Shown piece by piece: positions 37,976 to 52,100 of a stretch of DNA of 64,000 bases. The position numbers and the translations under genes were made by a program. The notes under the pieces are model-generated. The model was given only the letters and a program-made list of their open reading frames with translations, was not told the origin of the DNA and did no database searches. Location: contig NC_092671.1 of NCBI RefSeq assembly GCF_964355755.1, forward strand, positions 26,968,070-27,032,069. The letters are read 5' to 3'. This DNA comes from Antedon mediterranea. Taxonomy: Eukaryota > Echinodermata > Crinoidea > Comatulida > Antedonidae. Position 1 is the first letter of the stretch. Each line of letters starts with the position of its first letter.

Positions 37976-40104
37976 AAGCTAGCTGTGGAAGTTGGAATAT
38001 AATATATAAATATAACAACAGGTGTGAATGTAGCTTTAGAAGTCGTATACAGCCATCTAAAAAGTGATCTTATAAATTAAACATGTAATGAATTGTATTT
38101 GTTAAAACGTGAGAGTGTAGGTGTGATACAGTAGGCGTATAGCACATCTTGATTAAATTTTGTTTGGTTTTAATGAAATGAATAAATGCAACAATGAGTG
38201 GAAGTTAATATTACTAGCAGTTTTCCGTTTAATTAATGAATTTATGATGCCTAGCTCTCTCTGCAACTTCATTTTCAAATTTGTTTAAAATATACAATAC
38301 ATCCAAATATATCCAGACTAATGACTGTTTTAATCATGTGGTTTATGAGGAGATAGATTTTGTATCTCTCTATTGAGATCAAGCCACAGAATTTATATTA
38401 CAGTATATTTAGTATAGGTTGTAGACAGCGATTTAGCATAATATTTTTTAATAAAAGGTAAAATATTTTTGCACACATGGCATATACCCTAACTATATTT
38501 AAACTGGAATGTAGTTTTTTTTAAATGCCTGCTGGTGGTGCTACATAAAAAGAAGACGTAATATGTTTAGCGAAACAACAATGATGTTAATATTGAATTG
38601 TTGGCCTACTGTTTGTACTAGTGTTGTCTTACACATCATAAATTCTTGAAAATTAAAGTTATTGGTAAACTGTCATACAAAATTCCAATCAGGAAAACTT
38701 TGGAATTGATAAATATAACAGGAAAACATAACAATAAAAAGCATTTTAACGGTTTTGGTCAAATTTAATCACAGTTTTTAGATTATTTCTATGCGGTAAG
38801 ACAAATACAGTAGATAAGCGTGAAGTCGTCATGCTGGAGCCGGATCTAATTATTTATTGAGGTTTGATCAATTAAAGTCAAAATTAATCAGCATAAATGC
38901 ATGAATTCTGTCGTTTCAGATTTAGAAAATTGCTTTAATTGTAGTACAGCCATTGAGTTTAATAGTGTAAAAAAACAATGTAAAAGCTCTGCCTTGGTTT
39001 TATAGAAATAAAATGGAATTTACACATTGTAAAAAAGTGTATATTTCATGTATTTTTTTATCCAATTTAATGATGTAAAAACTCAAATCTTTATATTATA
39101 CCCAACTAAATACTATTCAGTTCTTTTGATTTGGAAAATACATTGTACAAACCAGCTTTAGTAAAGGGCAAGGCAACTTGTTGAGATTTCAAGCTGAAGT
39201 AATGGTATATACTGTACAGGCCTAACTAGACTAGCTTGTGGCGATTGTTTCCCCTGTAGTAATTTGGTGCGCTATACTCTATATTTACGCTATATTTTGA
39301 ATAGTTAAAACTATTTTGTGTACCAATTTACTATGCTAGATATTATCATATATTAACTATTTCTCTAGCAATCTTTTTACAATTTTTTACGTTAAACCAG
39401 TCTGGCAATTGCTATGATCTCTGGTAAAAATGGGAGATATTTAGTTTTCAGCAACTGGATTGATATGATATGAGCATTGACTATTCAATTTTGATTAGCA
39501 ATTTGCTATGATGCTCTGGAAAGAGATCATATATTAACTAACCATTCTCCAGTGGAAATGCTGGATGAATGTAATTTATCAACAATGCTATTTAAACTGT
39601 ATTCTGTTTGAAACCGATACTAATATAATGGCTTTCTTTCTTGGTTATTTCCTAATTATTCATCTATTCCTTGTTCTTATTCCCTTTTGAATTTCTACAA
39701 TTAGTTACAAATGTAGTAAGAAACAAAAAACATTTGGTATTGGTTTGTGAAAAGTTAGAGCGTAACATGAGAAGTTATAGAACTGTCAACATGAACTAAC
39801 TGTAAGGGTTTAAATAGCATAAAACTAAGTTGTAAAATACAGGTTTTTCTTATTAGTAAGTGGCGTATTGAAGATTTAAAATATGGTTAAAATAGTAAAT
39901 GAAATGCTGATAGACAGATAATAAATGTTTATGAGTGCAGTACAAATAATTTCATGAGTTGAAAGATTTCATACTTCACCTCACGAAATAATTTAACTTT
40001 TAGTGTTAATCTTTTGCAATACTTTTGTCTTTGTGATGCCACCGACAAGCGTGCACACAAGGTAACACAATGTTAATAAGCACAAACATGAACATAGTCT
40101 GCTC
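37976..40104. other. Sarcoglycan downstream region / possible 3' UTR
   Basis: No gene seen. TTTGTATCTCTCTATTGAGA near 38360-38395 is another scrap of the Penelope-like repeat. Several TTTATT words could be minus-strand AATAAA signals, but none can be singled out. Confidence 0.4.
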
Positions 40105-43100
40105 TTACATAAAACTTGTTTCTGCTGGTGGTAGTGGTAGCAGACGATAAACTGGTGGTGATGCTTCAGGGTTGGCTGCGGGTGAACTGGTTAGTGGTTC
40201 CTCTTCAGATGATGGCCTACTACATTTGAGAAAACGAAAGAGTTTTATTTTGATATTCTATTCTTTAAAATCTATAAAGGACCATTTTAAATAGAGCTAC
40301 TGTAACTTTGGGTTAACTTTCCAATCCAAGGGTCTGGGTTTAAATTGTGTATGAGTCAGTATTTACTAAACAAAGAAAGAAAGACAGTGCATCAAAACAA
40401 CTTTATATACACATTCCCATTCCCACACAATACCCCGGGACGGGACTAAACAAAGAAAGAAAGACAGTGCATCAAAACAACTTTATATACACATTCCCAT
40501 TCCCACACAATACCCCGGGACGGGACTAAACAAAGAAAGAAAGACAGTGCATCAAAACAACTTTATATACACATTCCTATTCCCACGCAATACCCCGGGG
40601 CGGGACTAAACAAAGAAAGAAAGACAGTGCATCAAAACAACTTTATATACACATTCCTATTCCCACACAATACCCCGGGGCGGGACTAAACAAAGAAAGA
40701 AAGACAGTGCATCAAAACAACTTTATATACACATTCCTATTCCCACGCAAAACCCCGGGGCGGGACTAAACAAAGAAAGAAAGACAGTGCATCAAAACAA
40801 CTTTATATACACATTCCTATTCCCACGCAATACCCCGGGGCGAGACTAAACAAGCACTATGATGTCATTTAAACAGGCTTAAAAAGGAAATCTGCAGTTC
40901 AACACACACAGTGGTACCAAACATAGATTTTAGCCGAATGTGATAATCTACCCCGTCAGTTTGAAATTAAAGAGACCCTTCTGATTTGGAAACTTGAACA
41001 AAGGGGTACGCAGATTAACAACATGTGACCGGGGTTGATGATAGACACCATGTGCAGCTTTATTTAAAAACATATATTCAGAAATTAAAAACAGTCATGT
41101 TGATTAATTTGATGCATATTTTCAATAATCGTTTAAGTGGGTAGAAAGAGTTCTTTACCCAACAGTGACTTGCAATTCTCATGCGAAAGGCTTTCTGATT
41201 AATAAAGGCTCTGCCTACACTACCAAACTTTATGTGACAAAAAAAATATGTGCCCATATATGGATAATGTCATATCACTAACATATCATTTTTTTTAATT
41301 GTGTCCAGAAATATTTAGTTTATACCAAAAGATTTATTAAAAAATGTTTCCTATTTTGTAATACATATTTCCAACTTCTGTGCTAAGCTCATATTTATTA
41401 TATGTTGCAGAGGCTCCTCAAGATTAAGGCCTCTGAATGAAATATTGAAGAAAAAAAACAAAAACAAAAAAACTTAAGAACATCATTTTAATTTTTAAAT
41501 ACATCATGTAGTAACTGTTGTTCCATTGTAATATGCATGATTTGAATTTATGAATAAAGGTTTGTAAAAAATGTTATCTTCAGACAACAGGATTAGAGAC
41601 TGACGACTGTTTGCTCTAGATTCTATATGCCAGGCATACGTTGCAAACAGTGCAGGGTAGGTTTAAAATGAACATGTTTAATGTTAATTGAATATGTGAT
41701 GACTAAATCTATTTTGTACTTCTACTGGGACCTGAAAATTGGTTTTGTTCAATAAACTTGAAGGCTGTTAGCAGGGGGCTGCAGGTAAGAATCAATTCAA
41801 TTTTATTTAAAATATTAGGGTATTTTATAGTCTAGCAGTTGTAAAACATACTTTCTTACCTTTTGTATTGGTTTATTGTAAGGTTATATTCATTGCTTTT
41901 TCTAGGCCAGGTCATGCCTACAAAGTGTGTAGGGTGCCTCTTTAAGACCCACCCTCAAGCTCACCTCTGAGCCTCGGCCATTTTGAAATTAATGATGATC
42001 ATTTTTAATTCTTATCTGCAATTGAATCCGGGTCTTCTACATGATAGTCAAGTATCATAGCCAGCTACCCTAACACATAAACAATGTGCAGTGCCATAAG
42101 TTGTTTGTTATACTTACTTTGACCTGAATCTTGTTTGATAGACTGAGTTTGGACTGTTGGGATGTGATACTGTTCCAGGGTTCTTTCTTCTATTGTTCAT
42201 CTTCCTTAGGTCTTTTGTTGATTTTTTGATATTTTTATGGTAAATAAGTTGTTCTCTGTTAAAAAGAAGTAACATTTTAATGCAGTAATGAGAGCTTGTA
42301 AAGCTTGGTTTCCACTAGGACGCAACGTAAGGTTGTAATGCAACGCAAAGTGATTTGACCAATCTCAAGCGATAGAATATTTGAACAGTCGAGTGTGATT
42401 GGTCAACTTGCTTGTTGTGTCTACGTCCTTGCATTGTGTCCTAGTGGGAACCAAGCTTAAACAAGGCACGTAATACTCTATGGTGATAGTGCTGTAATGC
42501 ACCGACACTTTCAGAAATGCTTTGCAACTTTTGAGAGAACATAAATTCAGTTTACTCGGTAGATTGTTTCTTGTGAAATACAATTTGTATTGTTCATCTT
42601 TTATTCTACTCTCTGACCAGGTAGAATTGTGAAAATGTTTGCAAACCATTTGACTGTTGGGATATAGCCTGCTTTTTGGACCTTCTTTAAACTAACATTT
42701 CCTATAAAGAACTATTATGGGTGAGAAGGTTTGAAACTGTACTGATTGTATAGATTTGGTTTGTAGTGTTCCTGCCTTTAACCAGTTACAGTTACATAAT
42801 AACAAATACAAACACAATTTGTAACTTAATAACTTTTATAACTTACTCTGGTGTGTTAACATTTCTTTTAACGCTGAAAAAAAAAGATGAAACATTTGTT
42901 AATAAATATTCTTAAATATTCTTCTAGCCTTCAAATAGTTTTAAAGATTTTATGCAATTGCTGTAGTTTATGTTTACCTCTTAAACCAGAGATATTGGGG
43001 CTAGTTTATGGGTAAACTTATACACAAAAATCAAAGGTAGTAGGTTTGAACAGTTGTACAAATCATAATTAGTGATCCATGGAAAAATAATATCCTCATG

Positions 43101-46100
43101 AGTATGTATATAATTCTTGCAATGCACCCTTAATTCTTCTATTTCCTTTGACTTACAAACTAAAAATTTGAATATTGTAATGCATGTTATAGACCTAAAT
43201 CACATAAAAACAAAGGAAATGTTTATAATCGACTTAAAATACCTGTTACTAATTCTTTAAGTGTTTTAATTCCTGTTTCCTTTCTTAAGGCTATGTTCAT
43301 ATGAGGGGGTTATGCCTGAGCTAGAAGGTGTACAAATATAAATGATGAGTCATGGGCAAATTGCAACTTGTGAAGAGTACATTGCCTTTAAACTAAAAAC
43401 AAAATCAGAAAATTATGAAGTCCTTTATTTATAAATTATCATCTTGGCAAAAAATAGAATTTGGTATGAACATATTGTAGATAAATTATTATTTCGACTC
43501 ATACGGCATAGCGTTTAAAAAAAACTAAAACGTTCTTGCTTTATATAGCAAACTTACTGTATTGGCCGACTCTTGACACACGATTAAAATTACAGTTACA
43601 TTCAAGAAGGGGTGTTTTCATCCCATTTGAAACATGACAAATTAGGTAGGCCCTATAATGGTATCAATGCTTGTTTTAACACTTTCCTATTATTTTTACT
43701 ACTGAATTAGAAAATTGAATTTAATTTGTTTGAATGTAATAAATACTAAATTGTAACATTTAATTAATTAATTAATTCATATATACATTTATTCATCAAC
43801 AGTTTATTAATCAATAATTTAATTTAACAATAATTAATCAATAATGTTAACATACATTGAATAATCAAGAAAATAAATAAACTGATGATTTTCATTTCAT
43901 TTCATTCATAAAAAAAAACACAAAAATTATAAAACATGTCAAAGATAAAATGCATAAAAGATGAAAAGGATCAACAACAAAAAGCTAAGAGCTTGTACAA
44001 GGTTGAAGACCTAAAAAAACTAAACAGCTAAAACTATAAAAGGATATATACAATATATTAATATATAAACAAATCAGGCATAGAACATTAATTCTAAACC
44101 GCCCGGTAATATACTGAAATTTAATTAATTAATTTGAAACGATAAAGATGAGGAAATCTGTGAGAATGAGAAAAAGTCGCCCCAACCGAGACTCGAACTC
44201 GGACCGCCTGCTTGATATGCAGATGTCCTAACCGTTAGACCACTGGGGCTTTCACGGTATTGTTCGAACTCGATTGGATAGCGACTCTTTAACATTCTCG
44301 GCGTGGTACGGCGGAACAGCACTAGTCCTCAGTTGTACACACGCGCACCAGAGATCAAATTGATACGCCCTCATCTTACAGTATTTTTAATCACGAGGCG
44401 GGATCTCCGAAGAGATACTTATATATATATAAACAAATCAGGCATAGAACATTAATTCTAAACCGCCCGGTAATATACAATATATTAATATATATATATA
44501 AAATAACATTGACATCGGCAGAAATTAAGATTTGTACTTATTAATTAAATTCAACTTATACAATTTTTTAAAAACATTGATGGATTTTGCATTTTTAAGT
44601 CATATCTAAGTTGTTCCAGACATGAGGACCTGAAACAGCAATACTATGACTTGTAGAAACTAGTCTTCGAAGAGGAGGTCGAAGTTGACATTTTCCTCTA
44701 GTATTGTACTATGATCAGTAACATTTTTAAGGTTTAAAAATCGTAAATCAGGATTATTCAATATTCGGAACATAAAAATGCCAATTTGGTAATTATGAAT
44801 ATCGTCAATTTTTAATACATTATGTATGTGGAAGAGAGGAATTGTTGGTGCACAATAATCAGACCAAGTTATAGCTCGTATCACTTTTTTCTGGAGTTTA
44901 GCAAGTTTATCAAAGAAGCATATGAATTAAACCAAATAATGTTACAATAGCTGATAAGAGGTTGACGTAGGGTCATGCGCGTAAAATCGCGCGTTCAAAA
45001 TTTAAAAAGCTCAAAATTAAGTTTTAATCAATTTAGAGCATGAATTAGGCCAAATGCGTTTTTCAGCGCGCGATTCTTAAAAAGCGTAAAAATACGAATT
45101 TTTTGTAGAAATCGCATTCTACTCACCATCCTTAGTACATTCACCGAATTTGAGTTCGTTCCGACTTAAAATAACGCTACACGAGCATGTTAAAAATGAC
45201 AAAATGCGCACATTAACTGCATAAAAGTGCTGAAAATGATGAAAAATAAGGCATTTTTAAAATGAAAATCATTCTTCAGAATGCACGATGACCCCCAATT
45301 TTTTTTAATTATTCTGGAAGCCATTGAGTTCTAGATATAAATTCATGTACACATTTGACGTACAAAATGTTGTGAGGTCACCAAATGGCCACTCAAATTA
45401 AAAAATTAGGTTTTTTTCTCTTTTGTCATAGATTATCACATTCAACTGAGCGCATCTCGGTTATTTTGTGCCCGATTTTCGCTAAATTTTTTGTATATGA
45501 TTGCTCATTTAATTATCTTTCTCATGAGTTGTCAACATTTTCATTTTGATGACGTCATAAAAACTTGAATAACGTAGGTCGTGTAATTTCATCTACACCA
45601 TACATTTGAATATCTTACAGTTCTTCCGAATTAAATGTGACCTTGATGATTATAATTTATTATGAAAGCTGATGAAATGTAGATATGAATTCATATAAAA
45701 ATTAAGCCTATCGAATGTTGTGATGTTATCATATGGCTAGTTGAAGTTAAAACGTTGTTTTTAAATTTCTTTAGTCGAAGTTATACAAATTTCAAAGAGC
45801 GCGCATTGCGCTTCTACGTGTCAAATTCTCTTCCAATCCTTATATTTATTTGCTCAATAATTATCTTTCGAAATTGTCATCTTCGAGTTTATTTTGATAA
45901 TTCCATCATACCAAAAAAATAGAACATGATGTGGGTCCCGTAATTTCACCTCTGCTACACTGTATATAGATATACAGATACTGTACATATTGTATATGAC
46001 ACATAATAGGTACAACTCAGCACTATACGGTAAGTGTATATGCATCATGTCATAGGATGGCGTACATCAGCTTTTTACGATCGCATGTTAACGTACGTGC

Positions 46101-49100
46101 ATGTTTAAAAAGTGTTAATTTCATTAAAATGATAAAAATGATCACCTATAATTCGTCAAAGTGACGAATTAAATTCTAGTTTTACTTCTTTTAGTTCTAA
46201 AAATTATATATCTAGTCTTATCACAGTTAAGAGAAAGTTTATTACACCTAAGCCATTTATCAATTTTAATAAGTTCAGAATTAACAATATCAATAAGTGT
46301 ATTCAAATTGGGGTTTGATAAGAACAGATTTGTATCAACAGCGAATAAAGTCGTGTTTAAAATATTTGAAGAAATAAAAATATCATTTATATATATGATA
46401 AATAATAATGGCCCAAGAATACTTCCTTGGGGTATTCCATAATTATTAGTTGTGTGTTCAGAAGAAATTACGTTAATGACTGTATATTGCCTTCTTCCAT
46501 ATATATACTTTTTAAACCAAGATAGTGCAGACCCCCTAATACCATAGTATTCAAGTTTCCATAATAAAATCGAATGGTCAATCGTGTCCTTGCTCAGGTC
46601 AATAAATATTCCAATAGCAGTATCTCCTCTATCTAAGGCAGCTTGTACTTTTTCAATAAGATTAAGTATAGCCATAAAGGTTGAACTTTTTTTAAGAAAC
46701 CCATATTGTTCTTTGTGGATGATAGCAAATTTATCTAAAAAGGAATACAAACGGTTATAAACAATACGCTCTAAGATTTTTGATAGAGCAGGTAAAATGG
46801 ATATTGTACGATAATTATTAAACATGTTTTTATCACCAGACTTAAATAGAGGAAATATCCCTGCTATTTTGCTTAGCTCAGGTACAACACCACTTTCAAG
46901 TGATAAATTAAAGATGTATGATAAAGGTGATGCTACATATGGAATAATATATTTAAGTAATTTACTGCTAATGTCATCAATGCCTTCAGAGTTAGATGGT
47001 TTCATTTTATTAACAATAGAAATAATTTCTAAATCATCAGTGGGCTTAAAATAAATTGAATTTGGAAAATTGCCATTAAGGTATTGCTTGTAGTTTTCAT
47101 TTACAGGCAAGACAATATTTTTGGCAAGAGTTTCTGCCGAGCACATCATTAATAATTGACCAAGTCTGCTTTGCGTCATTAGAAGCATTACATAAAATAC
47201 GAGAATAATAATTACGTTTACTAATTCTGATTAGATTAGTAAGCATATTTCTATATTTCTTAAATTTTGATATATTTAATTGTGTTGGGGATTTTAAATG
47301 TTTTTTATATAATACATTTTTTTTATTGATTGACTTAAGAATACCTCTAGTAATCCATGGTTTTTTTTATATGATTTTTTCTTGGTTTAGGTGTTTTAGA
47401 TGGAATGGTTTGTTCAATCGCATCTTGTATTTCTTTAATAAACATATTATAACTAGTATTAGTGTCATTTGAATTGTAAAGTGGATTCCAATTAATTTGC
47501 ACAATTTTAGTAATAAGATCATTAATTGTAGTTTGATTAATGATTTTAATTTTTGTAGATGATGCTGTGTTATGTAAGGGCATATTGAGATCATTCAAAA
47601 TAATATAAATGGTATAATGGTCAGTTATTTTAGATGTGATAATACCAGATTGTAATGGTTCAGGATTCAGATTTCTATAATTAGTTAAAATATTATCTAT
47701 AAGTGTTGAAGTTGTTTCAGTTACATGAGTTGGATTGTTTATTAATGGAAAGTAAGAGGAAGATTCAATGGTATCAATACATGTTTTGGTATTAGCTTTA
47801 TTTTTACTAATATCAATATTGAAATCGCCTAGAATAAAGCAGTGTTTATTTTCCTTATTAACTGCATGGAGGACCTTTTCAAGATTATCAGTAAAATCGG
47901 AAATCGGAGAGTTAGGAGGACAGTAAATAATACCAACAATAATATTTTTAGTTTTTTGGGAGATTTCAATGAAGAGTGAGTCGGATATATTATCATCTAT
48001 AGTCAAGTCAGGTCGTGATTTGAAATTTAAACTTCCTTTAACATATAGATTGACTCCACCTCCATCTCTACCTTCTCTGTTTTTGTTTATTATATTGTAA
48101 CCATCATGTTTAAGATGATCAATATAGGTATTATCCTTTATCCATGTTTCTGTGAATCCTAGAATACTAAATTTGTGTCCAGAGTAAGATAATAGGGTTG
48201 ATATTTCATCACAATGAAGAGGCAGACTTCGGGAATTTAAATATAGCGTCATTACTAAATTTATCTAATCTATAGATTTCGTTAGGTGCAATATACGTAT
48301 TATTAATGTTTGCATCATAGGCAGAGGAGACCTGGTCAATTACGTTATCATAAACGTTAAAAATGATTTAAAAACAAGACAGTTTGTTAAAAAAAAAATA
48401 TAAATATATAGGGTCACAAACTGTCTCGTGAGGATCCTAAGGATAATTTTGTTTTGGCTGATCTTTTAATAGTGATGTATACATTAAACAACTAAGTACT
48501 TGTTCCTTCCAAATAAAACATTATTATTTTTATAATGATCTAATGATTGATTTACCAGTTCTGTATTAGATCAGTTGAAATAATAATACATACAAAAGCT
48601 GATTCCATAATTGAATTAGTTTTATGATAATATTACAACACAAAAATGTTATTTTTGTTATAATGACTTTAAATCCCACAGTGTTTATTTTGATTGACAG
48701 TATTATTAATACTTTTATTAATATATTAAATGAATAAATAAAGAGCTGTCATTTATGTGCAATAAGTAGAAAGTCTTTGTTTTAGTCCCAATGCGAAAAA
48801 CGTTGGCACAGCAACATTTTGTGACAGACTTTCTTACATAAAACACTGGACATTTAATATTAAGGTGTGCAAAGCGATTACATAGTAGTTTTTATAACTT
48901 AATTACAGTAATATCCAAGTTTGTTGTCGTTTTGATGTTCAGTCAAAGATAGGGTTGGGTTTATACTCAGATTATATTAACAATAACATTTTAAAACAAA
49001 GTTTTGTGTCCAGATTATCCTAAATTAGAAGGTGGGATTATACTAGGGCATGGGATTATACTCATATAAAGTCCAACTCAGACAGCGTCCTACAACCAGG

Positions 49101-52100
49101 CCAGAAAATTAGGCATCATGGTTAAAGTCCTCGCGACAACGTAAAAACTAAGCCTGGCACATATCAAGACGACTCGTCTCGTCGGGATTCAACAGCTCCG
49201 ACGAGTCAAAATGTTTTGTCGGGCCTCGTCATACGACGCTGTCTGAGTTGGCCATTAGGTGTTTGAATTATTAATTAATTAATGATTAAAATTATGATTA
49301 TGTCATGAATAAATTGATATTCATTCGTTCATCTTTTTATTTCGGAATACCATGATCACATAATATATCCAAAGTTAAGGTTGTATAACATACAGAAAAA
49401 TATAGTCAATGCAAGAAGTCACTAGAGGGCCCAGGACCTAGACAATTGTAAAATGAAGTGCTTATCTTTTGCATTTTAATTATGCTAGGGCTATCCGTCC
49501 CACTAGATCCGTCTATTTGGAAAAACTATCTCCACATAGTCCATATAATTTAAAAATTCAATATGCATACATTAATAAATATTCATCAAACTATAGTGAC
49601 ATCATACAGAGAAGCAATTGAGATAGCGAAAGATCAAGAATAATTTTATCTTTTAAATCATTTTTTTCCCCAATTTAAGAGCAAAAAGAAAGGCCCATGA
49701 AGATGGGTATATGTCTTGATCTTTCTGTAGTTTAATTCAATATAATGGTGTACACATGGTTTTAAAAACATCTTTCAAGTTATATTAAGTTCTTTGTTAG
49801 TTTTTATGTGTATCAGCATGGTTGATCTTTTCATTTTGTCACTGTGATGTATAAACTATATGATTATATTATTAGTGATGCATACATTACATCTACAATG
49901 ATGTTGAAGCCCATCACATTTACAAGGCTGGGGGTTAGTCGGCCTGGGTCAAACAGGGTCAAACATTGTTTCGCGTCATCACAGGAAATGTTCTGACTGG
50001 ATACAACGTTGAATTACAGTAGGGCCATACACTAAAGCAGTCCTCTATTCCATTTTACAATAATACGCTACAACGTATTGTAGGCTAATACCCTACAGTA
50101 TCTGTTGGCGTTGTACACTAAAATGCTATAACAAGCTTTTTATTATGCATAATGTAATGCCCATGGATATAAGCAATATGGCACAAATACAGTAGGTCTC
50201 TAACCTATACCTCTCATATTATATACTAGTTCAAAAACATGAGAAATGTAGATTAATTAAATCAGACTTTGAAGAGGTTATTTTGTAGTTTTAATAAAGT
50301 AAATCACTTCCGTAGAAAAAAAAAACGGGGAAAAATAATGTTTTCACTTACAAAATAAAATGATAAATGGTTAAATTCAACCAGAAATCCATTGGCTGGC
50401 AGCCAATTTGACCATTTTTTGCTTTAAATTACAGTTTTTTCAGGTAAATAATTTTTGTTTCGATTTTTGGTCGAAGTCAATAACTATTATGTGACATTAA
50501 AATGGTATATTCAACAAAAAAATTTAAAAAAATTATTTTTCAGGGGGACAATACATCTTTAATTAATCCATATTGCTCTTTCTATTAGAATACTCATTTA
50601 TGTGTAGATGTGCAATATATACATTAATTACTATGAATTATTCAATATTAGTTTAAGTGCAATTTCCAAGAAGGATACTCATAGGTAAATATAGTATATC
50701 ACCAAAGGTTTGTTTCTATTGAGTAGAATTTCTTACCACAAAATGGCTCCACACAAAAAAGAACCAAAATTATAAATAGTTTCAAAAACCTCAATTGATT
50801 CCAATCTTGTTCACCACAAAATAGTTTACATGGAATAAGGTATAGCTGCAACGTTTGCGGTCTCAAGCTGACCCCAACTTACACTAAAACGTACAGAAAT
50901 TGAAATATCAAATTCATTCTACTTACACTCCTTCACGTCGGCAAAACATCAGGTAACCAAGAAGACATGTGACAAGAAACGCAACAGCAATAGGCAACAC
51001 CACTATCATGTAAAAGCTCTGACGAATGTCTTTTATGCGGCCAGATGTGTATTCTGGTGCTTCAAAATCTCCGCCAAGATTTAACGGTGTAATTTTTTCT
51101 GCCGCTTCTTCTACAATAACCTGGAAAGCAAGAATTTAATAAACGGTATTGCTATATTTACACTTAGTGGTTAACATGCTTGCCTTTCAATTCCAAGGTG
51201 CAGGGTTCAATACTGGCCTAGTGGTAGGGGTAAATCCTGACCCAGTGCCAGGGCTGTACTCATACTGTAGCTGTTCTACTCTTTCACTTTTTACTTTCTC
51301 TCAAATGAGACTTAGTTTAATACAAGGATGATAAAGTTTAGTTTTAGTTTTAGTTTTATCCTGTAATTGGCGAGTAACTTCCTGTTGTATGTGTATGACA
51401 TTAAAACAAGTAATATAAGTATGTAATGTGTTACACAAGTGCATCGCTATTCAAATTTGGAGCTACAGTACAGCCTTATATATCGCAGTCTGTGTGGCAA
51501 CAGAAACAATTTGTCTGCTGTTTCTTAGTACAGTAGACCTTTTATTTGGGACACCGTCCTGAGATTTTCCTTTTAATGGTTTTACCAAATATTAAATAAA
51601 CAATATATATATAAAAAGTTAGTAGCCACTGTGTGAGTAACTTAAATAAGGTATTGTTCAGAAGAAGTTTCATAACCTTAATTAAAACAGGTTGTATGAG
51701 GTAGACTAGACATCAAATGATTATTCTTTAATCTTATTTTAATTAAGTAACATATTGTACTTTATAGAATATATTAATATTACCAATTAATTTAAAAACA
51801 ACCAACTTGTAAATTAAATCGTTAATACATGTTTTGTAATATTTTGTTCTAATAGTGTAATTAGTATTCATTAAAAAGAATTTTTGATCACATAAAATTT
51901 AAATTTAAATAATTAAAAGTATAACAAACCAATTTAACATAACACCAATCAATAACAAACTCAGGTGCATATATCTGGTTCCACGGATGCGCCAGAGTAT
52001 CAGTGTTGTTCCCTGCGTTGTCGCAATCGGAGATGTTGTATTCGTTTATTAACTTGTCAGAAAATGAACTTGAAGAGGCAACTGTAACAATCACACTGTA

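Larger units (their letters stand above)
44540..48290 (-). mobile_element. CR1-like LINE, interrupted and decayed
   Basis: Order on the minus strand: endonuclease (48252-47347), linker with frameshifts (KSINKKNVLYKKHLKSP, then QTWSIINDVLG), reverse transcriptase (47188-46169), a Helitron-like insertion, then the C-terminal end (about 44960-44580: LISYCNIIW, AITWSDYCAPTIPLFHIHN, SGPHVWNNL). Roughly 70-80 codons expected between the last two parts are missing, so a deletion accompanied or followed the insertion. It lies in the large sarcoglycan intron. Confidence 0.8.

Noticed and set aside
40347-40529. 60-codon open frame over the 80-bp minisatellite
   Set aside because: It only reflects the repeat; the period is not a multiple of three, so the frame cannot persist.
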